Assembly: GCA_035259145.1 (NCBI GenBank)
Contig: DATFWQ010000049.1
Location: 1 to 15,942, forward strand
Source of the DNA: CF-161 sp035259145
GTDB taxonomy: Bacteria > Chloroflexota > Dormibacteria > Dormibacterales > Dormibacteraceae
Direction of reading: 5' to 3'
Length of the DNA: 15,942 nucleotides
Shown: piece by piece, positions 1 through 7,110 of the stretch
Layout of the letters: every line of letters starts with the position of its first letter
Numbering within the stretch: position 1 is the first letter of the stretch
Translations under genes and position numbers: made by a program
Notes under the pieces: model-generated
The model's database searches: none
Seen by the model: only the letters and a program-made list of their open reading frames with translations
What the model was told of the DNA's origin: nothing

Positions 1-450
1 CTGAACGCTGCGGAGCTCGACGTCCATGCGAGCCAGGTTGCCCTCGATCGCTAGGGCACGCCTCGTGAGCTCCTGCGCGACAGCGTCCGGAGGCAGCACG
101 CCGGCCATGGAGAGCGCCGCCGGGAATGACGGATACTCGCGGGCAGGCATCGCGAGCATCTCGCGAAGCCACTCGTCGCTCAGCTCGCGACCCTCGTCGG
201 TGAGCCGGTACACGGTCCGCTCCGGCCGCTTGCCCTCGCGGCTGGTGCCCAGCGGTTCGATCAAGCCGGCGCCGTCCAGCCGCTCGACCAGCCGGTAGAT
301 GGCCGCTGGGCGGACGTCCAGCACATCTTCCTTACGCCGCTCGCGGAGCATCCGGTGCATCTGGTACGGGTGCATCGGGCTCTCCCCCAGCAGCAGGAGG
401 ACGGCCAGCGCCAGAGCTGATCTCGAAATAGTTCGTCGGGATTTAGACAT
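1..450 (-). CDS. PadR-family transcriptional regulator (partial, C-terminus beyond window edge)
   Basis: The reading frame is open from an ATG at 450 to the window edge (150 codons) and lacks its stop. The N-terminus has the PadR winged-helix pattern: a hydrophobic first helix, then ESPMHPYQMHRMLRER, then the recognition region PAAIYRLVERLDGAGLIEP and the wing GKRPERTVYRLTDEG (about residues 23-88). The start of the C-terminal dimerisation helix follows. PadR proteins are dimeric repressors, often sensing small molecules and commonly autoregulated. The gene is divergent from the methyltransferase at 536, and a 9+9 bp inverted repeat lies immediately upstream. No Shine-Dalgarno sequence is visible before the ATG and a TATA-rich stretch sits just upstream, so a leaderless message is possible. 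Family assignment is firm; the inducer is unknown. Confidence 0.9.
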   Translation of the reverse strand, partial: MSKSRRTISRSALALAVLLLLGESPMHPYQMHRMLRERRKEDVLDVRPAAIYRLVERLDGAGLIEPLGTSREGKRPERTVYRLTDEGRELSDEWLREMLAMPAREYPSFPAALSMAGVLPPDAVAQELTRRALAIEGNLARMDVELRSVQ

Positions 451-453
451 ATA

Positions 454-480
454 CGATATAGTCTGATTCGCACTATATCG
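454..480. promoter_or_regulatory. Probable PadR operator / divergent promoter
   Basis: A perfect inverted repeat, CGATATAGT (454-462) and ACTATATCG (472-480), is separated by 9 nt. It lies in the short gap between padR and the divergent methyltransferase gene. Its left arm contains TATAGT (457-462), a good -10 box for the rightward gene. The right arm, read on the minus strand, gives an AT-rich element for padR. PadR proteins are known to bind AT-rich dyads of this type near their own genes. Binding here is inferred from position and symmetry. Confidence 0.7.
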
Positions 481-535
481 CGATCAGCCTCCAGGGGATG
501 GCGATCGTCAGCAGCATCGAAACAGAGGTGGACGC

Positions 536-1216
536 ATGGATGCGACTCCCGGGCAACAGAAGAAGGGGTACAGGGGACTGCCCATGGAAGGGATCGTGGC
601 ACGGCGGTACGCGGAACTGCGCCGCTCGGGGACCCAGATCGACGAGTGGAGGGAGCAGGCAGCGCAGATCACCGCCTCCGTTCCCGGTGGCGCCGACGTG
701 CTCGAGGTGGCACCCGGCCCGGGGTACCTCGCCATCGAACTGGCGCGACTGGGGCGATTTCGCGTCACTGGACTGGACATCAGCCGGACCTTCGTGGACA
801 TAGCCCGCGAGAACGCCCGGCAGGCGAAGGTGAGCGTCGACTTCAGGCTGGGCGACGCCGGCAGCATGCCGCTGGCAGACGAATCCTTCGACCTGATCAT
901 CTGTCAAGCGGCCTTCAAGAACTTCGCGCAGCCGGGCCGAGCCCTCGAGGAGATGTACCGGGTCCTCCGGGCAGGCGGGATGGCCATCATCCAGGATATG
1001 AGCCGCGATGCCTCAAACGCGGACATCGGCCGGGAGGTGAGCAGGATGAGGCTTGGTCGGCTGAGCGCCTTCACCACGAAATGGACCTTGAGGATGCTGC
1101 GGCGGCGGGCATACACGATCGAGCGCTTCCGGGAGCTGGCCGCCGCCAGCCCATTCGGCACCTGCGACATTCAAGCCGCCGGCATCGGCCTGGACGTGCG
1201 GTTGAAGAAGCTGTAG
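536..1216 (+). CDS. Class I SAM-dependent methyltransferase
   Basis: The protein has 226 residues and a Rossmann-type methyltransferase core. Motif I is VLEVAPGPG (55-63). The acidic end of strand 2 is in GLDIS (79-83, D81). The motif II/IV region is GDAGSMPLADESFDLII (106-122). The post-core motif is YRVLRAGG (141-148), as in Methyltransf_11/25 enzymes. It should transfer a methyl group from SAM to a small molecule; the substrate cannot be read from sequence. The ATG at 536 follows AGAGGTGG at a good distance. The stop codon abuts the ATG of the next gene, so the two are co-transcribed and probably co-translated. The divergent PadR protein probably controls the pair. Confidence 0.9.
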   Translation: MDATPGQQKKGYRGLPMEGIVARRYAELRRSGTQIDEWREQAAQITASVPGGADVLEVAPGPGYLAIELARLGRFRVTGLDISRTFVDIARENARQAKVSVDFRLGDAGSMPLADESFDLIICQAAFKNFAQPGRALEEMYRVLRAGGMAIIQDMSRDASNADIGREVSRMRLGRLSAFTTKWTLRMLRRRAYTIERFRELAAASPFGTCDIQAAGIGLDVRLKKL

Positions 1217-2128
1217 ATGAGCGGTGTGGTGCTGCCGGGGAGCGTCGCCGAGCTGGTCGGCCGGTATCTGCGCCGGGTCGACCTCGCCATCCCGGGCGCG
1301 ATCCAGGGCTTCTATGTGGTCGGGTCGACCGCGCTCGGCGCCTTCCGGCCGGGACGCAGCGACGTCGACTTCGTGGCTGTGCTCGGGGAACAGCTGGCCG
1401 CCGCCGACCTGGACCGGCTGCGTCGAGCGCATCACAGACTTTACTCGGCCGATCTGGCCCATGCGTTCCTCCGCCTGCCCTGGCGGTGGCCGCTCACGTG
1501 CAATGGTGTGTTCGTCAGATGGCCCGACCTGAGCCGGTCGCCGCTGGCGGTGGTGCCAATCGCCTCGCACACAGCGTGGCGGTTCGCGGCGGGCCATGGA
1601 TTCGACGTGAACCCCGTCACCTGGCGCGTGCTGGCTGAGCGCGGCATCGCCGTCCGTGGCCCAGCGGCTGACCGGCTGGGGATATACCGCGACGAGGTGG
1701 AGCTGCGGCGGTGGTGCCTTCGAAACCTCGACGGCTACTGGCGGCGCTGGGCCAACTCGATGCTTAACCTGACACGACGGACGGCCATGGCCAGCTTCCT
1801 CCACGCCGCCGTTGGCGGCGTGCTGGGCGCACCCCGACTGCATCGCACCGTTGTCACGGAGGACGTCATCTCCAAGGAGGAGGCCGGCGAGTACGCGCTG
1901 GCGGCCTTTGGCGATCGGTGGCGGCCGGTCATCGACGAGGCGCTCGCCTACTGGCGAGGTGAGCTGACCGCCGGGCCATTTCGGCCGGTAGGTCGCCAGC
2001 GCCGAGAGGCCGCGCGGTTCGTGCTGGAGGTCGTGGAGTCCGGAAGCGCCTCGGCTCCCGAGGATGTACTCGACGCCGTCGCCCCGATGCGCTCTTCCGT
2101 CATCGGTGAGGCTGAGCACCCCGATTAG
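1217..2128 (+). CDS. Nucleotidyltransferase-fold protein (AadA/DUF4111-like)
   Basis: The protein has 303 residues. The N-terminal nucleotidyltransferase signature is clear: VGSTALGAF (35-43), then SDVDFVAVL (48-56), giving the GS...DxD metal site with D49 and D51. The C-terminal helical region (about 210-247, TEDVISKEEAGEYALAAF, then WRPVIDEALAYW) resembles the DUF4111 domain of ANT(3'')-type aminoglycoside adenylyltransferases. It probably transfers a nucleotide to a small molecule or antibiotic, but overall similarity to true AadA is limited and I do not call resistance. It starts directly after the methyltransferase stop with no gap. Its stop overlaps that of the convergent gene at 2125 by 4 nt. 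Confidence 0.82.
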   Translation: MSGVVLPGSVAELVGRYLRRVDLAIPGAIQGFYVVGSTALGAFRPGRSDVDFVAVLGEQLAAADLDRLRRAHHRLYSADLAHAFLRLPWRWPLTCNGVFVRWPDLSRSPLAVVPIASHTAWRFAAGHGFDVNPVTWRVLAERGIAVRGPAADRLGIYRDEVELRRWCLRNLDGYWRRWANSMLNLTRRTAMASFLHAAVGGVLGAPRLHRTVVTEDVISKEEAGEYALAAFGDRWRPVIDEALAYWRGELTAGPFRPVGRQRREAARFVLEVVESGSASAPEDVLDAVAPMRSSVIGEAEHPD

Positions 2129-3054
2129 CGGAGCTGAGGCACCACCTCTATGGCGAGGCGCTCCATCTGCTCCGCCTCGTCGAAAAGGGGGTTGAGGAGG
2201 ATCAGTTCGGCGCCCGCCTCCACCACCTCGCGCAGAGCCCGCACGCATGCGTCGGGCGGACCTGACACGCCGACCGCTTCGATGCCCCTCAGTCCGAAGT
2301 ATCCGTACAGCTCGTTCAGCGACGCGGCGACCCGGCGTCGTCCGCGCTCGGCGTCGTCATCCACCCCGATGTAGACGCGCTTGGCGATCGGGAAACGGGC
2401 GGCATCCCGTCCCAGTTCCGCGAGCGCGTCACGGACGACACGAACCTGCTCGGCGAACTGCGCGGTCGTGGACGACCCTGCCCCGAAGAAACCGTCTCCG
2501 AGTCTGACCGCGCGCCGCAGCGCGGCTGGGTGGCTGGCGCCGAACCAGATCGGCGGCCAGGGTTTCTGGAACGGCTTCGGCTCCATAGCCGCGCCTTCCA
2601 GCTGCCAGAATCGCCCGTCGAAGGTGACCCGGGGCTCGGTCCAGAGTGCTTTCATCAGCCGCAGCCCCTCGGTGAAGCGAGCCACCAGGCTTGTGGGATC
2701 GACGCCGAACGCGGAGAACATCCTGAATCGCCCTCCCGTGCCGACGCCGATCTCGATGCGGCCTCGACTCAGCTGGTCCAGCGTACTCAGGCTCTTGGCC
2801 AGGTGAACGGGGCTGTACAGCGGGGTGACGAACAGCATGCAGCCCAGACGCAAGCGCTCCGTGCAAGCGGCTGCGTAGGTCATCGTCTCGATAGGGCTGA
2901 GGTGCGGCATCGAACCGATGACCTGCTCTCCGGTCCAGGCGCTGGGGAAGCCGAGCGCTTCAGCTCGCGCCAGGTAGGCGCGGAAACCGCCGGGATCGAA
3001 TGCACCGTCGGCGACGAACTGGGGAATCGAGATCGCAAATCGAACGCCGTTCAT
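2125..3054 (-). CDS. LLM-class (luciferase-like) F420-type oxidoreductase
   Basis: The ATG at 3054 is preceded by a strong GAGGAGG site. A frame extending further upstream to 3189 has low-complexity sequence and no such site. The 309-residue product has the bacterial-luciferase TIM-barrel pattern: RFAISIPQF near the N-terminus, AEALGFPSAWTGEQ (31-44), LRLGCMLFVTPLYSPVHLAKSLSTLDQLSRG in pieces across 68-98, IEIGVGTGG (100-108), F...FGVDP (113-120) and the W138/P141 region before EGLRLMKALW. These match F420- or FMN-dependent flavin enzymes of actinobacteria that oxidise or reduce small substrates. The cofactor is likely F420 by family and the substrate is unknown. The gene is convergent with, and overlaps by 4 nt, the nucleotidyltransferase gene. 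Confidence 0.92.
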   Translation of the reverse strand: MNGVRFAISIPQFVADGAFDPGGFRAYLARAEALGFPSAWTGEQVIGSMPHLSPIETMTYAAACTERLRLGCMLFVTPLYSPVHLAKSLSTLDQLSRGRIEIGVGTGGRFRMFSAFGVDPTSLVARFTEGLRLMKALWTEPRVTFDGRFWQLEGAAMEPKPFQKPWPPIWFGASHPAALRRAVRLGDGFFGAGSSTTAQFAEQVRVVRDALAELGRDAARFPIAKRVYIGVDDDAERGRRRVAASLNELYGYFGLRGIEAVGVSGPPDACVRALREVVEAGAELILLNPLFDEAEQMERLAIEVVPQLR

Positions 3055-3269
3055 CGGTGCCTCCTCATGGATGTTGTCGTCCCGACGACGAGCCACGGCT
3101 GGATCAGGAGCGGAGGGGCTGAGCGGGTCAGGTCGGCCGAAGCGCCATGAGTCTAGGAAAGGGATCGGTGCATCCGCCGGCCAGTGCATGCTTCCGCCGT
3201 CCCCAATAGGTGACCCCGCGCGGCGAATAGCCCTAACAATCGGCGCCCGATCTCTCGTAGGGCCAGGAG

Positions 3270-4706
3270 TCAGGAGGCTGCGACCGAAATCTGCAGCTGC
3301 GTGCAGCCTTCGGTGTGGCCGTCTGCTGCTATCGCACAGGCACTGATGGTGGCTGGGCCGGGCGTCGCCTGACCCGGTATGAAAACACGGACAGAGAAGC
3401 GGCCGCCCGCCACAACGCGGACCGGCGGCTGCAGCTGGTACGCGGCGCCAGGCTGTTCGAGTGTGACCGCGAAGGAGCCGTTGGGGTCGAAACCGGTGCC
3501 GCTGACGGTCAAGGCGTCACCTCGACTCGGCGTCTGAGTGCTGAGCTTGATCGAAAGCGGCCCTAGGGTCGGGGTTGTCGCTGGCCCGCCCCCCGATGGC
3601 GAGGCGAAGGTGGGCGGCACGACAGGGGGCGAGACGACCCTGGGCACGAGCCCTGAAGGCAAGCTCTCCACCGCCTTTGACTGCGAGCTCGATACCTGCG
3701 GCGCCGCGGACCTCGGTACGCCCGCGATGCCCGCCAGTTTGGTGGTGCTCATCGTGAGCAGGGCCGGGTGGGTCAGCACGAGCGCTCCGATGACCAGTGG
3801 CAAGCCCACGGCGCCTGCGAGCCGGAGCACGGCACCGGCCCGACCGCCGGGTCGTGCTCCACTTGCGGCGGGCAGCGCCCGCTCGAGCGCTCTCACCATC
3901 GCGCCGCAACTCGACCAGCGCTCCGCGGGGTCCTTGGCCAGGCCAACCAGGAGGACGTCGTCGACCTGGGCGGGGAGGCTCGGGTCCCGCGTGGAAGGAG
4001 GTGCGGGCTGGCGGCGGAGGTGCGCGTCAAGCTGATCGCGTGCGGAGGTCCCCGGCTCGTCGAATGGCGCCGTCCCGGTCAGTAAGTCATAACCGATGGC
4101 AGCGAACGCGTACACGTCCGCCGCTGGGCCCACCAGGCCGCCGAGAACCTGCTCGGGTGCCACGTAGGCCGCTGAGCCAAAGCTGACTGCACTTCGACCG
4201 GAAACCTGCGATGCGCCCGCCAGGCGGGCCAGTCCGAAGTCGGCCACAAGCAGGGTGCCGTCTGGCGAAACCTTCACCACAGCCGGCTCCAGGCCACCGT
4301 GATGGAGGCCCATCGCGTGGACGTAGTCGATCGCACCGGCGACGCCCCGCAGCACACTCACTGCTGTCTTCCGATCAACTCTGCTGGTGGTGAGACGCTC
4401 AGCAAGTGACAGCGGCGGCTCGTCGGGCGTGATGACGAAAGGAACGCCGTTGATATCGCCCCACTGCTCGATCGGGACGATGTTCGGGTGTCGCATCGCC
4501 GCGATTCGCTGGAGCTCGCTGGCGATCAGCGAGGCCGCAACCCGGCCGCCGCCGAGGGCCGGCAGCACCTTGACCAGCACCCTCCGCCGCTGCCTATCCC
4601 GGCCGCGATAGACGAGCCCGAGCCGCGTGTGGGTCACGCTCGTCTCCAGCCTGTAGCCGCTCAGGCTCTGCCGGATCCCGAGTGCCGCCAGGCCAGTCCG
4701 GGCCAT
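3270..4706 (-). CDS. Membrane-anchored Ser/Thr kinase-fold protein, probable pseudokinase, with Ig/IPT-like ectodomain
   Basis: The protein has 478 residues. The kinase-like domain (about 17-278) keeps the strand-3 lysine (VLVKVL, K46), a helix-C glutamate (E64), DFG (156-158) and APE (183-185). The catalytic loop, normally HRDLKPxN, reads HGGLEPAVV, so HRD Asp becomes G138, Lys becomes E140 and Asn becomes V143. The glycine loop is also degenerate (ETSVTHTRLG). A transmembrane helix at about 292-316 is followed by a Ser/Pro-rich linker. A beta-rich IPT/Ig-like ectodomain at about 382-478 includes LTVSGTGFDPNGSF. The topology is that of PknB-like receptors, but phosphotransfer looks lost. The ATG overlaps the TGA of the upstream frame (TGATG), indicating translational coupling to the small gene before it. 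Confidence 0.88.
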   Translation of the reverse strand: MARTGLAALGIRQSLSGYRLETSVTHTRLGLVYRGRDRQRRRVLVKVLPALGGGRVAASLIASELQRIAAMRHPNIVPIEQWGDINGVPFVITPDEPPLSLAERLTTSRVDRKTAVSVLRGVAGAIDYVHAMGLHHGGLEPAVVKVSPDGTLLVADFGLARLAGASQVSGRSAVSFGSAAYVAPEQVLGGLVGPAADVYAFAAIGYDLLTGTAPFDEPGTSARDQLDAHLRRQPAPPSTRDPSLPAQVDDVLLVGLAKDPAERWSSCGAMVRALERALPAASGARPGGRAGAVLRLAGAVGLPLVIGALVLTHPALLTMSTTKLAGIAGVPRSAAPQVSSSQSKAVESLPSGLVPRVVSPPVVPPTFASPSGGGPATTPTLGPLSIKLSTQTPSRGDALTVSGTGFDPNGSFAVTLEQPGAAYQLQPPVRVVAGGRFSVRVFIPGQATPGPATISACAIAADGHTEGCTQLQISVAAS

Positions 4707-5022
4707 CAGTGGTCCCTGGCGTGTAGCGGGCAGCCTCTCTTCTGGTGTCCAAAGAGTGGGTTCTGCACGTAGTCGCCTGTCAGGTCACCGTTGGCGTCTA
4801 CCCTCCAGGACCCCCTGATCGCGGACACCGGAACCGGAACTCCTGGCGCATGACCGCCGACGACCTCGTCCAACCAGCCGCCGCCGGCTCGCCTCGCTTG
4901 TTCCCTCAAGTCCGGCGGGAGGTGAGCCACGTCCGCGGCGCTGCTGCCGGACTCAGGCGCTCTGGCACGCGCTTGAGGACGTCACGCCGATGCAGCGCAC
5001 GATCCAGTCCGCGCTTTTCCAT
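4706..5022 (-). pseudogene. Small hypothetical gene upstream of the kinase-fold gene, probably frameshifted
   Basis: An ATG at 5022 has an excellent ribosome site (AAAGGGGGG at 5030-5038) and begins a frame starting MEKRGLDRALHRRDVLKR. The HRRDVLK stretch resembles a twin-arginine motif, but no hydrophobic segment follows. This frame stops at 4906. A second frame, without a convincing start of its own (only a GTG at 4930), continues as AHLPPDLREQARRAGG and GSWRVDANGDLTGDYV and ends at 4706, overlapping the kinase-fold start. Joining the two with a one-base shift near 4955-4970 gives a protein of about 105 residues. I do not recognise the family. The parts could instead be two tiny genes, or the shift a sequencing error. 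Confidence 0.5.
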
Positions 5023-5241
5023 CAAGCTACCCCCCTTTGATGGAAGACGCGCCTACGTCTCTCCGACCGGCACAGACGACCGTAGTCCATCCGGCCCACT
5101 GGAGATACTCAGTGCACTGTAACCCCCTGGCGGATACCTGACAAATCGGGGTGGTCGAAGACGCGGCCTTGCCGGGGGCGGTACCACCCGCCGCTGGGCT
5201 TCCGCGTCGTGGGTGCGGGCTGGCGCGTGGAGGGTTCGTAG

Positions 5242-5522
5242 CGCCTTGCCTACAAACTCCAGGCGACTGGCAAAGTCCGCGTCGGCCTCGGCCCGACTCG
5301 CGATGTCGTGGTCATCGAAGGGACCACACAGAGGCTGGATGCGCACGATGTCCCGTCGGACATGGGCGATGCCTTTGCCGCCGCACGGGCTTCGACCCGC
5401 GCACGCTAACCACGCGCTACGTGTATTTCTGAATCCACCCGCGGCGGATGCAGGCGTGGCGCGAAGCCGACGAGCTCGAGCACTGCGAGCTCATGCGCCA
5501 CGGCCGCTGGCTCGAGGCTTGA
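5242..5522 (+). pseudogene. PPOX-fold (pyridoxamine-5'-phosphate-oxidase-like) protein, C-terminal remnant
   Basis: Three consecutive pieces read like the C-terminal half of a small PPOX-family flavin/F420 protein. From 5242 the frame gives QATGKVRVGLGPTRDVVVIE, then SDMGDAFAAAR, ending at TAA 5407-5409. A shifted frame gives GFDPRTLTTRYVYF up to TGA 5430-5432. After that TGA the same frame gives IHPRRMQAWREADELEHCEL, then MRHGRWLEA, ending at TGA 5520-5522. A TAG at 5239-5241 interrupts the frame upstream, and the N-terminal half is not recognisable. One frameshift near 5380-5395 and two in-frame stops make it a pseudogene. Assignment rests on recalled family pattern (the TRYVYF...RPRR...W motif), so it is moderately sure. 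Confidence 0.6.
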
Positions 5523-5556
5523 CACGACCACTGATACAACCGTACGGTTGTATCAG
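5519..5556 (+). promoter_or_regulatory. Leaderless promoter with a perfect 26-bp palindromic operator for the ArsR gene
   Basis: TTGACA (5519-5524), an 18-nt spacer and TACGGT (5543-5548, fits TAnnnT) make a plausible promoter. Its start site would fall at or next to the GTG start codon at 5556, and no ribosome site is visible. A perfect palindrome covers 5531-5556, with left arm CTGATACAACCGT and right arm its exact reverse complement. It spans the -10 box and the first base of the start codon. This is the expected layout for autorepression by the ArsR-type protein encoded immediately downstream. Confidence 0.78.
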
Positions 5557-5921
5557 TGCAGATCGCGCCGCCGGACTTCGACCGTGTGTTCGCCGCCCTC
5601 GCGGATCACACACGCCGCGACATCGTCCGCCGCGCGATCAGCGCCGAGGAGGGCGTCCTCGAGCTGGCCAGCCATTACCCGATGAGCTTCGCGGCGGTCC
5701 AGAAGCACGTCGCGGTTCTCGAGCGCGCAGGCCTGATCACGAAGCAGCGCACCGGCCGCCGCAAGGTCGTCCGCACCAACCTCGAGGCGCTGCTCGTCGC
5801 GCGCCGCCTGCTCGACCAGTACGAGGAGCTGTGGCGGGCTCGGATCGACCGCATGAACGAGCTCATCGCCGAGACGGCCGGCGCCATCGACACCGTGGAG
5901 ACAAAGGAGAGCAAACGATGA
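5556..5921 (+). CDS. ArsR-family (winged-helix) transcriptional regulator
   Basis: The protein has 121 residues and starts at a GTG. Its N-terminal helix FDRVFAALADHTRRDIVRR (8-26) and recognition segment MSFAAVQKHVAVLERAGLI (43-61) are typical of the ArsR subgroup that lacks metal-binding cysteines and is paired with SRPBCC (AHSA1-like) genes. The wing follows as KQRTGRRKVVRTN. It probably represses its own operon through the 26-bp palindrome over its promoter. Its TGA overlaps the ATG of the next gene (ATGA), giving tight coupling. The ligand is unknown. Confidence 0.93.
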   Translation: MQIAPPDFDRVFAALADHTRRDIVRRAISAEEGVLELASHYPMSFAAVQKHVAVLERAGLITKQRTGRRKVVRTNLEALLVARRLLDQYEELWRARIDRMNELIAETAGAIDTVETKESKR

Positions 5922-6421
5922 CCGTCACCGCTGTCCGCAAGGATCCCCAAAGGCTCACCCTGACCGTTGAGGCCGAATTCGATGCATCGGTCGAGCGCAT
6001 CTGGCAGCTGTGGGCGGATCCGCGCAAGCTCGAGCGCTGGTGGGGGCCGCCGACCTACCCCGCCACCTTCACCAATCACGATCTGGCGCCCGGCAGTCGC
6101 GTCGAGTACCACATGACCGGGCCCGCGGGCGACCAGCCGCGCGGCTACTGGGACGTCCTCGAGGTCGAGCCGCCGCGTCGCATCCTCTTCCGCGACGGCT
6201 TCGCCCACGCGGACGGTACGCCCAACACGGACATGCCGATAAACACGATCCGCGTCGGCATCGAGGAGGTCGCCCGAGGACGCACGCGCATGTCGATCGA
6301 GAGCGTGTTCCCCAGCACCGAGGCCATGGAGCAGATCCTGGCCATGGGCACGGAAGAGGGATTGAGCCAGGCCGTCAGCCAGATCCATGCCCTCCTCGCC
6401 GAAGAAGCTATCCAGCGCTAG
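5918..6421 (+). CDS. SRPBCC (AHSA1-like) domain protein
   Basis: The 167-residue protein begins at an ATG preceded by AAAGGAGAG inside the end of the ArsR gene. The fold signature runs through the chain: LTVEAEFDASVERIWQLWAD (15-34), P..LERWWGPP (36-45), FTNHDLAPGSRVEYHM (51-66), GYWDVLEVEPPRRILF (76-91), and the C-terminal helix GLSQAVSQIHALL (148-160). These START/AHSA1-like proteins have a hydrophobic ligand cavity. Their physiological ligand is usually unknown, although ArsR-SRPBCC pairs are very common in actinobacteria. It forms an operon with the ArsR gene before it and probably the DHFR-like gene after it. Confidence 0.93.
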   Translation: MTVTAVRKDPQRLTLTVEAEFDASVERIWQLWADPRKLERWWGPPTYPATFTNHDLAPGSRVEYHMTGPAGDQPRGYWDVLEVEPPRRILFRDGFAHADGTPNTDMPINTIRVGIEEVARGRTRMSIESVFPSTEAMEQILAMGTEEGLSQAVSQIHALLAEEAIQR

Positions 6422-6439
6422 ATCCAGAGGAGAGCCGTA

Positions 6440-6499
6440 GTGACCACGTCAACCAGCCAACCAACGACAAACTCAGCCAGGAAGGAACTGCGACCATGA
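6440..6499 (+). CDS. Possible 19-residue upstream ORF coupled to the DHFR-like gene
   Basis: A GTG at 6440 follows AGAGGAGAG (6426-6434) at a good spacing. It opens a 19-codon frame rich in Ser, Thr and Asn whose TGA (6497-6499) overlaps the ATG of the DHFR-like gene (ATGA). The strong ribosome site and the overlap suggest it could be translated and hand ribosomes to the next gene. It could equally be chance in a short spacer. I know of no homologue. Confidence 0.3.
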   Translation: MTTSTSQPTTNSARKELRP

Positions 6500-7110
6500 A
6501 ACTGACGACCATCACGATCGTCACCGTCGACGGAGTGCTGCAGGGACTCGGCGGTGCGGATGAGGACCGCAGGGGCGGGTTCGAGCGCGGCGGATGGGTC
6601 GCGCGGTCGTTCGACAACGAGGCCATGACGTTTCTCAACCAGATCTACCAGCGCGCCGACGCTTTCCTCTTCGGCCGGCGGACCTACGAGATCTTCGCCG
6701 GCTTCTGGGGACTAATGGCAGATTCGGGCAACCCCATCGCAGCGGCGTTGAACACGCGGCCGAAGTACGTGGCAACGACTACGCTCACCGACCCGCAATG
6801 GGCGGACACGACCGTCCTCTCCGGTGACGTCGCGGCGGCCGTCGTCGAGCTGAAAGCCAAGCCGGCGGGTGAGCTGCAGGTGCACGGCAGCGGCAACCTG
6901 GTCCGCTGGCTGTTCGCCAACCAGCTTGTCGACGAGATCACCCTGCTCACTGTCCCGGTGGTCATCGGCCAGGGCACGCGGCTATTCCCCGACACCGGCC
7001 CAGACATTGCGCTTGACCTGGTCGACTCGCGAGCCACCCAGAAGGGGGTAACGATCCAGGTCTACCGGCCCGCCGGGCGCCCGCAGTATGCAACCGCCAC
7101 GGCCGACTGA
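6496..7110 (+). CDS. Dihydrofolate-reductase-family (RibD C-terminal-like) protein
   Basis: The 204-residue protein starts at an ATG with AGGAAGGA upstream. It shows the RibD_C/DHFR-like reductase pattern: TITIVTVDGVLQG (5-17), a DRRGGFERGGW stretch, then ADAFLFGRRTYEIFAGFW (about 54-71), KYVATTTL, LQVHGSGNLVRWLFANQLVDE in two adjoining blocks, and TLLTVPVVIGQGTRLF. These proteins are predicted NAD(P)H-dependent reductases but are not the housekeeping FolA. This family is often found downstream of ArsR-SRPBCC pairs, so it is probably the third gene of that operon. The 74-nt gap before it contains a possible 19-codon ORF whose stop overlaps this start. Confidence 0.92.
   Translation: MKLTTITIVTVDGVLQGLGGADEDRRGGFERGGWVARSFDNEAMTFLNQIYQRADAFLFGRRTYEIFAGFWGLMADSGNPIAAALNTRPKYVATTTLTDPQWADTTVLSGDVAAAVVELKAKPAGELQVHGSGNLVRWLFANQLVDEITLLTVPVVIGQGTRLFPDTGPDIALDLVDSRATQKGVTIQVYRPAGRPQYATATAD

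Noticed and set aside
1013..2248. A 411-codon minus-strand frame across the methyltransferase and nucleotidyltransferase genes.
   Set aside because: It is low-complexity, Gly/Arg/Pro-rich and lies opposite two well-supported genes, so it is a GC-driven shadow.
5053..5346. A 97-codon minus-strand frame opposite the PPOX remnant.
   Set aside because: Its sequence is Arg/Pro-rich without family features, and the plus strand gives clear PPOX-like pieces over the same bases.
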